A DNA stretch of 64,000 bases. Source: Hymenobacter aranciens (GTDB taxonomy: Bacteria > Bacteroidota > Bacteroidia > Cytophagales > Hymenobacteraceae). The stretch covers positions 1-64,000 of the forward strand of contig NZ_JAUQSY010000006.1 of NCBI RefSeq assembly GCF_030580865.1, in the 5' to 3' direction. Every line of letters starts with the position of its first letter. Positions within the stretch are counted from its first letter, which is position 1. Positions 18,760-27,399 of the stretch are shown here, piece by piece. The notes beneath the pieces are model-generated. The model saw only the letters and a list, made by a program, of their open reading frames with translations, searched no databases and was not told where the DNA came from. A program made the position numbers and the translations under genes.

Positions 18760-19782
18760 ATGTCCTCCACCCTCACCGACGGACTCAACTTCCTCTACAA
18801 AGCCACGCCGCGCCGGGTATGGAACGCGACGCAAATTGTGGGCTCTTACATCCTGAGTAAGCTCACGGGCAAGGCGCGGCACCGGGGTATGCCGCTGGCT
18901 TTGAGCTTTGAGCCCACCACCAGCTGCAACCTGCGCTGCCCGGAGTGCCCCAGCGGGCTGCGCTCCTTCACAAGGCCCACGGGCATGATGCAGGAGGATT
19001 TGTTTAAGAAAACCATCGACGAGGTAGCCAGCCGCCTGTGGTACCTCATTTTCTACTTTCAAGGCGAGCCATATTTGCACCCCAAGTTTCTGGAGCTGGT
19101 GAATTATGCTTCGCAGAAAGGCATTTACACTGCCACCAGCACCAACGCCCACTTCCTGAACGAGCAGAACGCCCGCCGCACGGTGGAAAGTGGCTTGGAC
19201 CGCCTCATCATCTCGCTTGACGGCACCACGCAGGAGGTGTACCAGCAGTACCGCGTGGGCGGCAAGCTGGAGAAGGTGCTGGAGGGCACCCGCAACGTGG
19301 TGAAATGGCGCAAGGAGCTCCGGTCGAGCACGCCGCGCATCATCTTCCAGTTTCTGGTGGTGCGGCCCAATGAGCACCAGATTGACGACGCCAAGCAGCT
19401 GGCCGAGGCGCTGGGCGTGGACGACGTGTGGTTTAAAACTGCCCAGATTTACGACTACCAGAACGGCTCGCCGCTCATCCCCACCATCGACTACTATTCG
19501 CGCTACGAGAACAACCAGAACGGCACGTTCAGCCTGAAAAACAAACTCGTAAACCACTGCTGGAAGATGTGGCACTCGTGCGTGGTCACCTGGGACGGCC
19601 TCGTGGTGCCCTGCTGCTTCGACAAGGATGCCGAATACCGCCTGGGGGATTTGAAGGAGCAGACCTTCGCCAGCCTCTGGCAGGGTAAGAAGTACCAGGG
19701 CTTCCGCAAGGCCCTGCTGAAGGGCCGCGACCAGGTGGAAATGTGCCGCAACTGCACCGAGGGCACCAAGGTGTGGGGGTAG
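18760..19782 (+). CDS. radical SAM/SPASM domain protein
   Basis: A 340-residue enzyme. The radical SAM cluster motif CNLRCPEC (CxxxCxxC) lies at about residues 51-58, followed by a TIM-barrel-like core with a GEPYLHP segment. The C-terminal SPASM-type domain has Cys at HSCVVTWDG, VPCCFDKD and MCRNCTEG, and should bind a second Fe-S cluster. Members modify peptides, sugars or enzymes, and the substrate here is unknown. No small precursor peptide gene is visible beside it, and the inverted repeats on both sides suggest it is transcribed alone. Confidence 0.88.
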   Translation: MSSTLTDGLNFLYKATPRRVWNATQIVGSYILSKLTGKARHRGMPLALSFEPTTSCNLRCPECPSGLRSFTRPTGMMQEDLFKKTIDEVASRLWYLIFYFQGEPYLHPKFLELVNYASQKGIYTATSTNAHFLNEQNARRTVESGLDRLIISLDGTTQEVYQQYRVGGKLEKVLEGTRNVVKWRKELRSSTPRIIFQFLVVRPNEHQIDDAKQLAEALGVDDVWFKTAQIYDYQNGSPLIPTIDYYSRYENNQNGTFSLKNKLVNHCWKMWHSCVVTWDGLVVPCCFDKDAEYRLGDLKEQTFASLWQGKKYQGFRKALLKGRDQVEMCRNCTEGTKVWG

Positions 19783-19796
19783 GTTCAGGAGGAAGG

Positions 19797-19843
19797 TAGA
19801 ACGCGACTCCCCCGTTTGGAAAGAAGGGGAGTTTCTCGTTCTA
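19797..19843. repeat. TAGAACG-type inverted repeat
   Basis: TAGAACGCGACTCCCCCGTT and its imperfect complement GGGGAGTTTCTCGTTCTA flank GGAAAG. The right half recurs at 20567-20598 next to the hydrolase gene. Confidence 0.7.
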
Positions 19844-19925
19844 CAGTCCGACAGCTACCTTTGGCTCTGCTGGCGAACGACAGTAGCCAGGCTATTTTCA
19901 CACCTTCCCTCTTTTATCTTCATTC

Positions 19926-20432
19926 ATGAAGCATTCTTTACTTTTTCTGGCCTTACTGAGTGTCGTAGGCAGCAGCGGCTGCGCTTCCATTGTCAGCAAA
20001 ACCCGCTGGCCCGTTGCGGTCAGTAGCGTACCCGTTGGGGCCACACTCACGGTTACGAACCGCAAGGGCAAGGAAGTTTTTTCCGGGGTTACGCCGGCGG
20101 CAATAGAGCTTCGGTCGGGGTCGGCTTATTTCAAACGCGAAATCTACACGCTTACCTTCGCTACACCGGGTTATGCGCCCAAAACCACGACGCTCGAAGC
20201 GGGAATTAATGGTTGGTACTTCGGCAATTTTGCCATTGGTGGGGTTATCGGCTTCCTGATTGTCGACCCGATTACGGGGGCCATGTACCGCATTTCGCAA
20301 AAGGAGGTCAGCGTGGCGCTGACGCCCACCACGGGCTTTGTGTGGCCGGCACAGCCCGAACATGGCCTGCGTATTGTGTCGCTGAACGATGTGCCGGAGA
20401 GCCTGCGGCCGTCGCTGGAACGGCTGCCGTAA
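19926..20432 (+). CDS. lipoprotein, PEGA-like
   Basis: A 168-residue lipoprotein. The signal peptide ends in a lipobox at SSGCAS (Cys19). The mature part begins with a beta-sandwich similar to PEGA domains (VAVSSVPVGATLTVTNRKGKEVF, TPAAIEL, YTLTFATPGY). A hydrophobic Gly-rich stretch (about 95-115, WYFGNFAIGGVIGFLIVDP) could be membrane-associated, a pattern seen in small lipoproteins of this type. A TATCTTCA word ends only 3 nt before the ATG, so the transcript may be leaderless. Function unknown. Confidence 0.8.
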   Translation: MKHSLLFLALLSVVGSSGCASIVSKTRWPVAVSSVPVGATLTVTNRKGKEVFSGVTPAAIELRSGSAYFKREIYTLTFATPGYAPKTTTLEAGINGWYFGNFAIGGVIGFLIVDPITGAMYRISQKEVSVALTPTTGFVWPAQPEHGLRIVSLNDVPESLRPSLERLP

Positions 20433-20450
20433 GCTGGGTAGCCATTTGAC

Positions 20451-20492
20451 AAAAAAGGGGGCGTGAAGAATATTCTTCACGCCCCCTTTTTT
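20451..20492. terminator. perfect 42-bp palindrome, probable terminator
   Basis: A(6)GGGGGCGTGAAGAAT at 20451-20471 is followed immediately by its exact complement ending in T(6) at 20492. With a T-run on each strand it can act as a bidirectional intrinsic terminator for the convergent genes ending at 20432 and 20595. Confidence 0.85.
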
Positions 20493-20532
20493 GGGGGTAA
20501 GCGCTGGTGGCGCTAACGGCGCGACCGGGCGA

Positions 20533-20598
20533 ACCACCCCCGTTTTGCCTGCGGCAAAACATCCCCTCCTTGGAAAGGAGGGGAGCTTGTCGTTCTAC
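20533..20598. repeat. double-hairpin repeat overlapping a stop codon
   Basis: Two small hairpins stand side by side: GTTTTGCC-TGC-GGCAAAAC (20542-20560) and CCCCTCCTT-GGA-AAGGAGGGG (20563-20583). The end, GAGCTTGTCGTTCTA, matches the element at 19797-19843. The CTA at 20595-20597 is the stop codon (TAG) of the minus-strand hydrolase. Confidence 0.7.
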
Positions 20599-21368
20599 CG
20601 TTCGCCTTTCCCGAATACGGCCTCGGCCAGCGCCAGCACGGCGCGGCGGGTTTCGGGGGCGTGCTCGAAGTAGGAGAGGTGGCCGCTGGTTTCCAGGAAC
20701 AGGGCGTGGGCTTCACTGGCCATTGCGGCTTGTTGCACCGAGTCTTCGAAAGGCACGGCGACGTCGTGCTTGCCGGCTACGAAGAGGACGGGAAACTCGG
20801 CGTTGCGCAGCACCTTGGTGCGGTCGGGGCGGGCGGCCATGCCGCGCATGGCCCCCACGATGGTTTCGACGGGCGTGGCCTTGCCGATTTCCTCCAGCAG
20901 CTCGCGCTGCTCCGTGAATTTCTCGCGGTTGACGGGCGCGAAGAGCGGGCGGATGAAGCTGTCCATGAACTTCTCGAGGCCGTGGCGCTCGACGAAACCG
21001 ATGTTCTTTTCGCGGTTGGCTTTCTTCTCGTCGGTGTCGGGCAGGGCGGTGGAGTTGATGAAGGCCAGGCCGGCCACGCGCTCGGGCCAGCGCTCGGCCA
21101 GGGCCAGGGCCACGTAGCCGCCCATGCTGTGGCACACAAAGAGGGCCGGCTCGGGACAGCCTTTTTCATTGAGATAATCAATGACGTAGCGGGCCTGGGC
21201 CTCCATCGTGAAGTTGGCCACCGGGCCGCGGTGGGTGCCGTGGCCGGGCAGGTTGGGGGCCAGCAGGCGGTAGCCGGCGGGGAAGGGGCGGGTGAAGTCG
21301 GTCCAGACTTCGCGGCTTTCGGCGAAGCCGTGGAGGAAGACGATGGTGGGGGCAGTGGGAGTGGTCAT
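20595..21368 (-). CDS. alpha/beta hydrolase
   Basis: I chose ATG 21368, which gives MTTPTAPTIVFLHGFAES and 257 residues. The longer frame would run into the gene on the other strand. The fold shows the oxyanion-hole motif HGFAES, nucleophile elbow CHSMGGYVAL (Ser about 91), a catalytic Asp near VAGKHDVAVP and a His in SGHLSYFEH. It is a cytoplasmic esterase- or lipase-like enzyme, and its substrate is not predictable. Its stop codon lies inside a repeat element. Confidence 0.85.
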   Translation of the reverse strand: MTTPTAPTIVFLHGFAESREVWTDFTRPFPAGYRLLAPNLPGHGTHRGPVANFTMEAQARYVIDYLNEKGCPEPALFVCHSMGGYVALALAERWPERVAGLAFINSTALPDTDEKKANREKNIGFVERHGLEKFMDSFIRPLFAPVNREKFTEQRELLEEIGKATPVETIVGAMRGMAARPDRTKVLRNAEFPVLFVAGKHDVAVPFEDSVQQAAMASEAHALFLETSGHLSYFEHAPETRRAVLALAEAVFGKGER

Positions 21369-21451
21369 GGCAATGCTACCTTGCGGCGAAACGGTCGGGG
21401 CTGATAAGCCCGCGACCGGCGGCTGGGTTTTCTTTTTGCCAAATCTACTGT

Positions 21452-22426
21452 ATGATTTCACGCCAACGCATTCCGTTTGTCGTCGCCTTGGGCATTGGGC
21501 TGGTCTACGCGCTGGTGGGCCGATTCTCTTTAGGCATCGATTTGTTCGGCCAGGGCGGCCTGCTTTCCATTGCTTTCCTGGGGCTGATGCCGATAGGACT
21601 GGGGGCGCTGACGGCCCACTTCACACCGCGCGAGGCTAGCTGGAGTTGGCGGCGCGTCTGGGCGCCGTTTCTGGTGGTACTGCTGTTTCTGGTGGCCGCC
21701 CTCCTTTTCCAGCTGGAAGGCCTCATCTGCGTGATTATTATCTGCCCGCTGTTTCTCCTGGAGGCATTTATCGGCGCTATTCTCTACACCACGCTGGCCG
21801 ACCCGCTCGACCAGCCCCGCGACAAAACCCTGATGGTAGCGGGCTTTGCGCTGCTGCCGTTTGTGGCCGCGCCGCTGGAGCAGCTCATCGCGGCGCCCGA
21901 CACCTTCCGGCGCGTCGAAAACACGGTGGTTATCGAGGCGCCGGCGGCCGTGGTGTGGCAGCACATCGTGCGGGTGGCGCCCATCGAGGGGCGCGAGCTG
22001 CCCGCCAGCCTCACCGATGCCATCGGCTTTCCGCGCCCGGTGGAGGCCACGCTGAGCCGCGAGGGCGTGGGCGGGGTGCGCCACGCCACCTTCGAGCGCG
22101 GGGTGGAGTTCATTGAAACCGTGGACGAATGGCAGCCGCTGCGGCGGCTCTCGTTCAGCATCGTGCCCAACACGGCTACCATCCCGCCCACTACCTTCGA
22201 CGAACACGTTATCGTGGGCGGCCGGTTTTTCGACGTGCTGCGCGGCACCTACGAGCTGCAGCCCCTGGGCCCCGGCCGCACCCGGCTGGTGCTGCACAGC
22301 CGGCAGCGCCTCAGCACCCACCTCAACTGGTACGCGGGCCTGTGGACGGGCTGGGTGATGAGCGAAATCCAGGGCCGCATCCTGACGGTGCTCAAGGCGC
22401 GCTGCGAAGTAGCGCGAACTTTGTAG
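21452..22426 (+). CDS. membrane protein with C-terminal SRPBCC-like domain
   Basis: A 324-residue protein. The first 140 residues hold about four hydrophobic helices (FVVALGIGLVYALVG, LLSIAFLGLMPIGLGAL, FLVVLLFLVAALLFQ and VIIICPLFLLEAFIGAILY). The C-terminal half (about 160-320) looks like an SRPBCC/polyketide-cyclase hydrophobic-pocket domain (VVIEAPAAVVWQHIVRV, ending LVLHSRQRLSTHLNWYAGLW). The likely role is binding a lipid or small ligand at the membrane, which is an inference. The last six residues and the stop codon lie inside the left arm of an inverted repeat, so the original C-terminus may have differed. Confidence 0.75.
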   Translation: MISRQRIPFVVALGIGLVYALVGRFSLGIDLFGQGGLLSIAFLGLMPIGLGALTAHFTPREASWSWRRVWAPFLVVLLFLVAALLFQLEGLICVIIICPLFLLEAFIGAILYTTLADPLDQPRDKTLMVAGFALLPFVAAPLEQLIAAPDTFRRVENTVVIEAPAAVVWQHIVRVAPIEGRELPASLTDAIGFPRPVEATLSREGVGGVRHATFERGVEFIETVDEWQPLRRLSFSIVPNTATIPPTTFDEHVIVGGRFFDVLRGTYELQPLGPGRTRLVLHSRQRLSTHLNWYAGLWTGWVMSEIQGRILTVLKARCEVARTL

Positions 22427-22493
22427 TTCGCGTCCCCGCGCCGTTAAAGCCGTTCTGACGGCGCGGGGACGCGAACTACAAAGTTCGCGCTAC
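22409..22493. repeat. 36-bp perfect inverted repeat overlapping a gene end
   Basis: Arms 22409-22444 and 22458-22493 (GTAGCGCGAACTTTGTAGTT and onward) are exactly complementary around a 13-nt loop. The stop codon TAG (22424-22426) of the SRPBCC gene is inside the left arm. Confidence 0.92.
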
Positions 22494-22521
22494 TATCGCG
22501 TTACCATCGCGCTACTGCGGG

Positions 22522-23652
22522 TTACTGCCCGGCCACCGGCTGCGAGGCCACCCGCTCGCCAGCGGCCGTTTCCAGCCCGATGGTGAAGGCCGTGCCCGCC
22601 GGGTAGAGGTGGTAGAAGGCCGAGGAGTAGCGGAACTTGCCGGCCGGCAGGTAGGGGTGCTGCCCGATTTCCTCCACCAGCGTGCCATCGGGCCGGCGCA
22701 CCCGGAAGCGCACGTTTTTGATAGGCTTGGCGAGGTTAAACTCGGCCGCAAAGGTCTGGTGCAGGAGCTCGGGCTCGTCCTGCGAGGTGTTTTCGTCCAC
22801 CCGCATTTCCTTGAGCACCTTGCCCTGCGCATCCACCAGCCGGAACACGTACACGGGCTGGCTGGCGGCGTCCACGGTTTCGTTCATGCCAAAGGTGTAG
22901 CGCAGCACGCCGGGCGTCAGCCGGCGGTTGGTAAAGAGGTCGTAGCGGCGCTGGCCCTGGGCGTTGCACACCTGCAGCGTGGCCACCTGGGCCGTGGGGC
23001 TGTGGTAGAGCAGGGGCACGCGCCGGGCAAAGGTTTTGAGGCGGGGGGCGCGGGCGGTGGCGCTGCTGCGCACCCGGCTGCGGACCTGGCTGCTGACGCT
23101 GGCCAGGTAGGCCACGATGTTGGTGGCGCCGCGCAGCTGGGCGGGGCTCACCTCAATGTCGGTGGGCAGGGGCTCGCCGTCGGAGAGGTGCCACACGAAG
23201 CTTTGGCCGTAGCTGCCGGCCAGGCCGGGGTATTTCTGGAGGGAGTCGCCGAGGGCGGCGAGGCCCTTTTCGGCCCGCCCGGCGCAGGTGTAGGCCGTGG
23301 GCGAGCGGGGCACGTAGTCGTGCTTTTCCATGCAAAAGCCCCACAGCCGGATGGTGCGGCTGGCCCCGGGCGCCAGCACCAGCAGCTGCTGCTGAAAGGT
23401 GAACAAATCCTGCGCCCCGGCATCGGCGGCCACGAAGTGCAGCCCCGGCGGCACCCGCACGGGCAGTTCCTTCGGGCCGGAGTTGGTGAGGATGCAGGCC
23501 AGCGTTTCGGGCCCCAGGCCGTTGAGTGCCTTGGCGGTGAGGGTCACCTGGCCCTGCCCGATGGCCGTGAGCAGGTCGACGGGCGGGGCGGGCGCGGCCC
23601 CGGCCAGGCGGACCAGGAACAGGAGGAATAGCAGGGCGAGGAGGCGTTTCAT
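22522..23652 (-). CDS. exported protein of unknown function
   Basis: A 376-residue protein with a clean signal peptide (MKRLLALLFLLFLVRLAGAAPA). The mature N-terminal part (about 30-150) is beta-rich with paired cysteines (LACILTNSG, FCMEKHDYVP, AYTCAG). The middle is Arg-rich, and the C-terminal half has repeated beta strands (VYVFRLVDAQGKVLKEMR, KNVRFRVRRPDG). I do not recognise the family. A periplasmic or surface location is expected. It is convergent with the SRPBCC gene across the inverted repeat. Confidence 0.7.
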   Translation of the reverse strand: MKRLLALLFLLFLVRLAGAAPAPPVDLLTAIGQGQVTLTAKALNGLGPETLACILTNSGPKELPVRVPPGLHFVAADAGAQDLFTFQQQLLVLAPGASRTIRLWGFCMEKHDYVPRSPTAYTCAGRAEKGLAALGDSLQKYPGLAGSYGQSFVWHLSDGEPLPTDIEVSPAQLRGATNIVAYLASVSSQVRSRVRSSATARAPRLKTFARRVPLLYHSPTAQVATLQVCNAQGQRRYDLFTNRRLTPGVLRYTFGMNETVDAASQPVYVFRLVDAQGKVLKEMRVDENTSQDEPELLHQTFAAEFNLAKPIKNVRFRVRRPDGTLVEEIGQHPYLPAGKFRYSSAFYHLYPAGTAFTIGLETAAGERVASQPVAGQ

Positions 23653-23727
23653 GGGCCGGATAATGGTGACCGGTCTGACAACGTGGCGAACGCAGTTACA
23701 AGTATAGCCGCATCCGCGGGTCCGCCC

Positions 23728-23833
23728 GCATCACCGGATTCGGAGCCAGATTCGGCGCGGCGTACGGGGCCCTTCCAGAGCTCGGCCCCGGCCCCGTATG
23801 CCGCGCCGAAAGCTCACCCGAAGTCGGTGATGC
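23728..23833. repeat. inverted repeat in a 340-bp gap
   Basis: GCATCACCGGATTCGG and GGCGCGGCGTACGGGGCC pair imperfectly with GGCCCCGTATGCCGCGCC and CCGAAGTCGGTGATGC. The rest of the gap (23653-23993) holds a third partial copy of the GTACGCCG word, and TACTTTTC at about 23957, a weak -7 match for the gene at 23994. No gene is seen there. Confidence 0.75.
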
Positions 23834-23993
23834 AGGCGTGGGCGGCAACGGGCTTTTCCCCGCAGTCGGAAGAGGTGTCGTACGCCGCTACGGGCCTTCC
23901 ACCGACTCCTATATAGCCGGCGGCAGCTTCCATTTGCGAAAGTCCGGCCGATTCTGTACTTTTCGGCATCACTCACCCTAACTCCTTCATCAT

Positions 23994-24671
23994 ATGGAAC
24001 CCACTCCGGCTCCCACCTCCCGCAAAACCCCACTCCTGCCCCGCGGTGACCGCCAATTGGCAGCCCTCGCCGTGCTGGTGGCCAAGTACTGGGGCACCCA
24101 ACCCTGGCTCACGCTGCGCTACACCACGTCGGACCTGTTTCTGCCCGTGGCCACCGGCTATGAAACGGCCGTGAGCAGCCGCGAGCAGGCTGGGGCCGCC
24201 CGCCCCGTGCTGGCCGACGAAATCCTCGAACTCGACCAGCTCATCGACGTCACGCTGTACCGCGTCAAAAACCGCCTCGTCGATAAGTACGACAAGAAAA
24301 AAGCCCCCAAGCACTACCTCACCGTGGGCATCATCAAGGACGGCAAAGAGTACATCATCGACGCCGAGCGCACCGCCCGCGCCGCCGCCCTGCTCACCCT
24401 GGTAGCCGGCCTCAAAAGCGAGAAAATCGACGGCGGCGAGTGGGGCACCGACTTCTGGGAGCCCATCGCCACCCGCTACAACGAGCTGGTGCCCCTGCTG
24501 GCCGATACCACCGGCGACATCGCCAAAGCCGTGGCCCACAAAGACACGCAGCGCGCCCTCGTCACCCAAGTCCTCTACAGCATCGCCAAAGTCCTCGACG
24601 CCAACTACCCCGACGAGGCCGAATACAAGGCCCAGCTGCGCGCCGCCGGCTTCCAGCGCGAAAGCTATTAG
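23994..24671 (+). CDS. hypothetical protein, helical
   Basis: A 225-residue soluble protein starting at ATG 23994. It is rich in Ala, Leu and charged residues and is probably all helical. A basic patch (RVKNRLVDKYDKKKAPKHY) lies near residue 100, followed by a short beta pair (LTVGIIKDGKEYIIDAERT). No signal peptide, membrane segment or catalytic motif is seen, and I do not recognise the family. Codon use matches the host, unlike the AT-rich gene that follows 88 bp downstream. Confidence 0.65.
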   Translation: MEPTPAPTSRKTPLLPRGDRQLAALAVLVAKYWGTQPWLTLRYTTSDLFLPVATGYETAVSSREQAGAARPVLADEILELDQLIDVTLYRVKNRLVDKYDKKKAPKHYLTVGIIKDGKEYIIDAERTARAAALLTLVAGLKSEKIDGGEWGTDFWEPIATRYNELVPLLADTTGDIAKAVAHKDTQRALVTQVLYSIAKVLDANYPDEAEYKAQLRAAGFQRESY

Positions 24672-24759
24672 GAGCTGTATGTTGTTGTTTCACGCGGCGG
24701 CTCCGGTAGCGGGGCCGCCGCGTGTTACTTTTGGGGGTATCCTCTTTGTGTTTTCAGCG

Positions 24760-25968
24760 ATGAACGAGCAGCTAGTTGTCAAGAATTTCGGGCCCATCAA
24801 GGAGGCCACGGTGGACTTTAAGCGGGTCACGGTTTTCATCGGGCCGACGGGCGGGGGGAAGAGTACGCTGGCGAAGCTGAAAATGGTAGTTTCTGAAAGT
24901 GATGTTGTTTCTCAGAATGGGATTTCAGCCTCGGCTTTCGATGATTATGGCATGGAATCTTTCAAGCGCCCTAACTATTCTGTGACGTTTATCGGTAGAA
25001 AAAACTTCTTTTTAGAATTTACAGGCGATAAAGTAACCGTTGACCCTAAACTCTTATCTGTAGCCCGGAAGAAAGGGAAAGAGGAGTTTAAAAAGCATTT
25101 GGAAAGTATTGATTCGGAGAGTATAGGAAAAATACTCCTTGATGCCACATCTGGTGAAAATGCTTCTCCCTCCGCATTGGAATTATTGGAAAGATTTGAA
25201 AATTCCTTTAGTAAAGGTTTTTTAAGAGGACTGTTGGGAGTCCATTTGCATACACATTACATACCTGCTGAGAGGATTATTATTTCTATTCTAGACTCAT
25301 CTTGGCCTTCTCTGATTGAAGCTAAAGCAGACCTCCCTAAGCCCTTGCTGAGTTTTGCTAAAGGCTTTATTAAAGCTGCTAATAGTGTTCGTACTTTGAA
25401 TATGCCTTTTTTGAACGTAGAGTTTCAAAGTACAGATAGGCAGAACATAATTCGTTCACTAGACGATGATGTTGCTCTACAATTGCGTGAAGCCGCTAGT
25501 GGTCTCCAGTCTGTAACTCCATTATTGGTATTCTTAGAGGACTTGAACTCTGACACTGAGTTTGCGCACAGTTTTGTTGTCGAAGAGCCTGAACTCAACC
25601 TCTACCCCACCGCCCAGCAGGGCCTGCTGAACTGGCTGGTGGAGAAATGCACCAAGGGCGAAAACGACCTGACGATAACCACGCACAGCCCTTATATTCT
25701 CTCGCATCTCAACCTGCTGCTCTACGCCCACCAGGTAGCCGAGCAGCACCCCGAGCGGCGGGCCGATGTGGCGGCCATTGTGCCGGAAGCCAGTTGGATT
25801 GACCCCAAAGAATTTGCCTGCTACCAAGTGGAAGGTGGCGGCGTAGAGTCATTGGTCAATGATGAGTTGGGCCTGATAGACAACAACGAACTGGACGGCC
25901 TGTCCGGTGATGCGGCCGATGCTTTCGACAACCTGATTCGCCTGTCGAAAGGCATTGCCGTGAAATGA
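24760..25968 (+). CDS. OLD/RecF-like AAA ATPase without TOPRIM
   Basis: The start at ATG 24760 gives MNEQLVVKNFGPIKEATVDF, the usual N-terminus of ABC/RecF-type ATPases (402 residues). Walker A is GPTGGGKST (about 28-36). The signature region is near LREAASGLQSV, Walker B is VVEEPELNLYP, and the H-loop is TTHSPYILSHL. There is no TOPRIM or nuclease domain at the C-terminus. The middle of the gene (about 24880-25600) is clearly AT-richer than both ends and than neighbouring genes, which suggests recent transfer. The stop overlaps the ATG of the next gene (ATGA), so the two are translationally coupled. ATPases of this kind power Septu-, PARIS- and retron-type defence systems. A defence role here is inference. 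Confidence 0.85.
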   Translation: MNEQLVVKNFGPIKEATVDFKRVTVFIGPTGGGKSTLAKLKMVVSESDVVSQNGISASAFDDYGMESFKRPNYSVTFIGRKNFFLEFTGDKVTVDPKLLSVARKKGKEEFKKHLESIDSESIGKILLDATSGENASPSALELLERFENSFSKGFLRGLLGVHLHTHYIPAERIIISILDSSWPSLIEAKADLPKPLLSFAKGFIKAANSVRTLNMPFLNVEFQSTDRQNIIRSLDDDVALQLREAASGLQSVTPLLVFLEDLNSDTEFAHSFVVEEPELNLYPTAQQGLLNWLVEKCTKGENDLTITTHSPYILSHLNLLLYAHQVAEQHPERRADVAAIVPEASWIDPKEFACYQVEGGGVESLVNDELGLIDNNELDGLSGDAADAFDNLIRLSKGIAVK

Positions 25969-26549
25969 TTAGCCGCGTTATAGCCAATCATCCAAAAGGC
26001 GCTGAGCAGTGTGTCAGCACGCACCACGACCCCGAGTTTCACATCTACGACCCGCCCCTGTCTCCACCCGACGCCGAAGGCAAGGTGAAGCGGCAGCCCT
26101 GCACCCGACGGGAAGGCGCCCCGCAGCCCAATGATTTCGCAGTTGGCAACCAAACGGCACAGCCTGTTCACTTGGTAGCCATTGATGCATGTTTGTATGA
26201 TTCGGGCGATGCCACTCGGTGCGACTGTGCGCTTATTCAAGCCGAAGACATTAGGTTCGTTGAGTTTTCGCACGGCAATTTCCGGCGTCGCTCCCAACGT
26301 GTGGAGAAATGTATTCCACAGCTAGCGGCTACCATCAATGACTTTTATCAATACGGTATCATTACAGAGGGCACCGTAGTGCAAGCTTTTATCTGCGTCG
26401 GATTCACAGACGAATTCCCTCCACAAAACGCCTCCCTGGATGCCCGGAAAGCGCAGCTTAACTTATTGGTAAAAGCCAATGTGGCCGTTGAGCTGTACGT
26501 TACCGACCAAACAATTTTTACGGATGGAGTTGTCGAAAGCCACTCCTGA
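25965..26549 (+). CDS. partner protein with degenerate PD-(D/E)xK-like motif
   Basis: A 194-residue protein overlapping the ATPase stop by 4 nt. The N-terminus has HHDPEFHIYDPP. The centre reads RCDCALIQ (Asp87), then RFVEFSHGN (Glu100), and later VEKCIPQLAATINDF. That order of an Asp strand, an E-x-K-type strand and a helix with QL is typical of PD-(D/E)xK nucleases. Here the Lys of ELK is replaced (EFS), so catalysis is uncertain. It contains several cysteines (16, 46, 76, 86, 88, 116 and 144). Its 3' end overlaps ureD by 26 nt. The fold assignment is by eye and the protein could be something else, such as an immunity or effector subunit. Confidence 0.6.
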   Translation: MISRVIANHPKGAEQCVSTHHDPEFHIYDPPLSPPDAEGKVKRQPCTRREGAPQPNDFAVGNQTAQPVHLVAIDACLYDSGDATRCDCALIQAEDIRFVEFSHGNFRRRSQRVEKCIPQLAATINDFYQYGIITEGTVVQAFICVGFTDEFPPQNASLDARKAQLNLLVKANVAVELYVTDQTIFTDGVVESHS

Positions 26550-27399
26550 TAGTCGCCCCTGGAGCACCCTCGCCGTCGCCCACGTCCGGGGCAAGTCGCG
26601 GCTCATCACCAGCCACGGCGTGCAGCCGCTGAAAATCCTGCAGCCCGGCGCGCCCGGCAGCGCCTGCCATGTGGTGCTGAGCAGCTACGGCGGCGGCCTG
26701 GTGGCCGGCGACTTCATCGGGCTGCGGGTGGCGGTGGGGGCAGGCAGCCGGCTGTTCCTCGGCACGCAGGCCAATACCAAGGTCTTCCGCTCCATTGATG
26801 GGGCGGTGGCCGCCCAGCACACCCACGGCGAGGTGGCCGAAGGCGGCTTGGCCGTCATCTTCCCCGACCCCGTGGTGCTGCAGGCCGAGAGCCGCTACCG
26901 GCAAGTGCAGCACTGGCAGCTGGCTTCCACCGCCACGCTGCTGCTGGCCGATTGGTTTCACTCCGGCCGCATGGACCAGGGCGAGCGGTTTGCCTTCCAC
27001 GAGTTGCGCACCGAGCTGCGGGTGACGGTGGCGGGCCGTCTCACGCTACTCGATAAGCTGGCCTTTGCCCCTGCCGCACACGTTGCCAGCGCCCCGCCCC
27101 ACTTCGCCGGCTACCAGACGTTCTTTTCCGTCTTCCTCATCGGCCCGCCCGATGATACCAGCTTCCAGCAGCTGGCGGCCCGGCTGCAACAGCAGCAAAT
27201 GCCCGGCGCCGACGGCCCGCACTTCACCCTGCGCGGCAAACCCTGCGCCGTAGCCGTCACCCAGGCCCGCCCAAACGTGTGGGTGCTGCGCGCCGCCGCC
27301 AATAGCCGAATGGACCTGGAGCCGCTATGCGCGGCGCTGCTGGCCGAGCTGGCCGGGCCGGAATTATTGGGGTATAACCCACTGGCGCGAAAGTATTAG
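26524..27399 (+). CDS. ureD: urease accessory protein UreD
   Basis: The start at ATG 26524 gives [20 protein letters not shown] and 291 residues. The family motifs GGGLVAGD (about 59-66) and [14 protein letters not shown] are present. UreD is the scaffold that, with UreF and UreG, delivers nickel to apo-urease. It stands on the plus strand, opposite to all other urease genes here, and tail-to-tail with ureG (3-nt overlap). Its 5' end overlaps the AT-rich ATPase module, so it may now depend on that module's transcription. Confidence 0.9.
   Translation: MELSKATPDSRPWSTLAVAHVRGKSRLITSHGVQPLKILQPGAPGSACHVVLSSYGGGLVAGDFIGLRVAVGAGSRLFLGTQANTKVFRSIDGAVAAQHTHGEVAEGGLAVIFPDPVVLQAESRYRQVQHWQLASTATLLLADWFHSGRMDQGERFAFHELRTELRVTVAGRLTLLDKLAFAPAAHVASAPPHFAGYQTFFSVFLIGPPDDTSFQQLAARLQQQQMPGADGPHFTLRGKPCAVAVTQARPNVWVLRAAANSRMDLEPLCAALLAELAGPELLGYNPLARKY

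Noticed and set aside
18760..19782. Peptide-modification (RiPP) cluster around the radical SAM/SPASM gene
   Set aside because: No small precursor ORF, transporter or peptidase partner is adjacent, and hairpin repeats isolate the gene.
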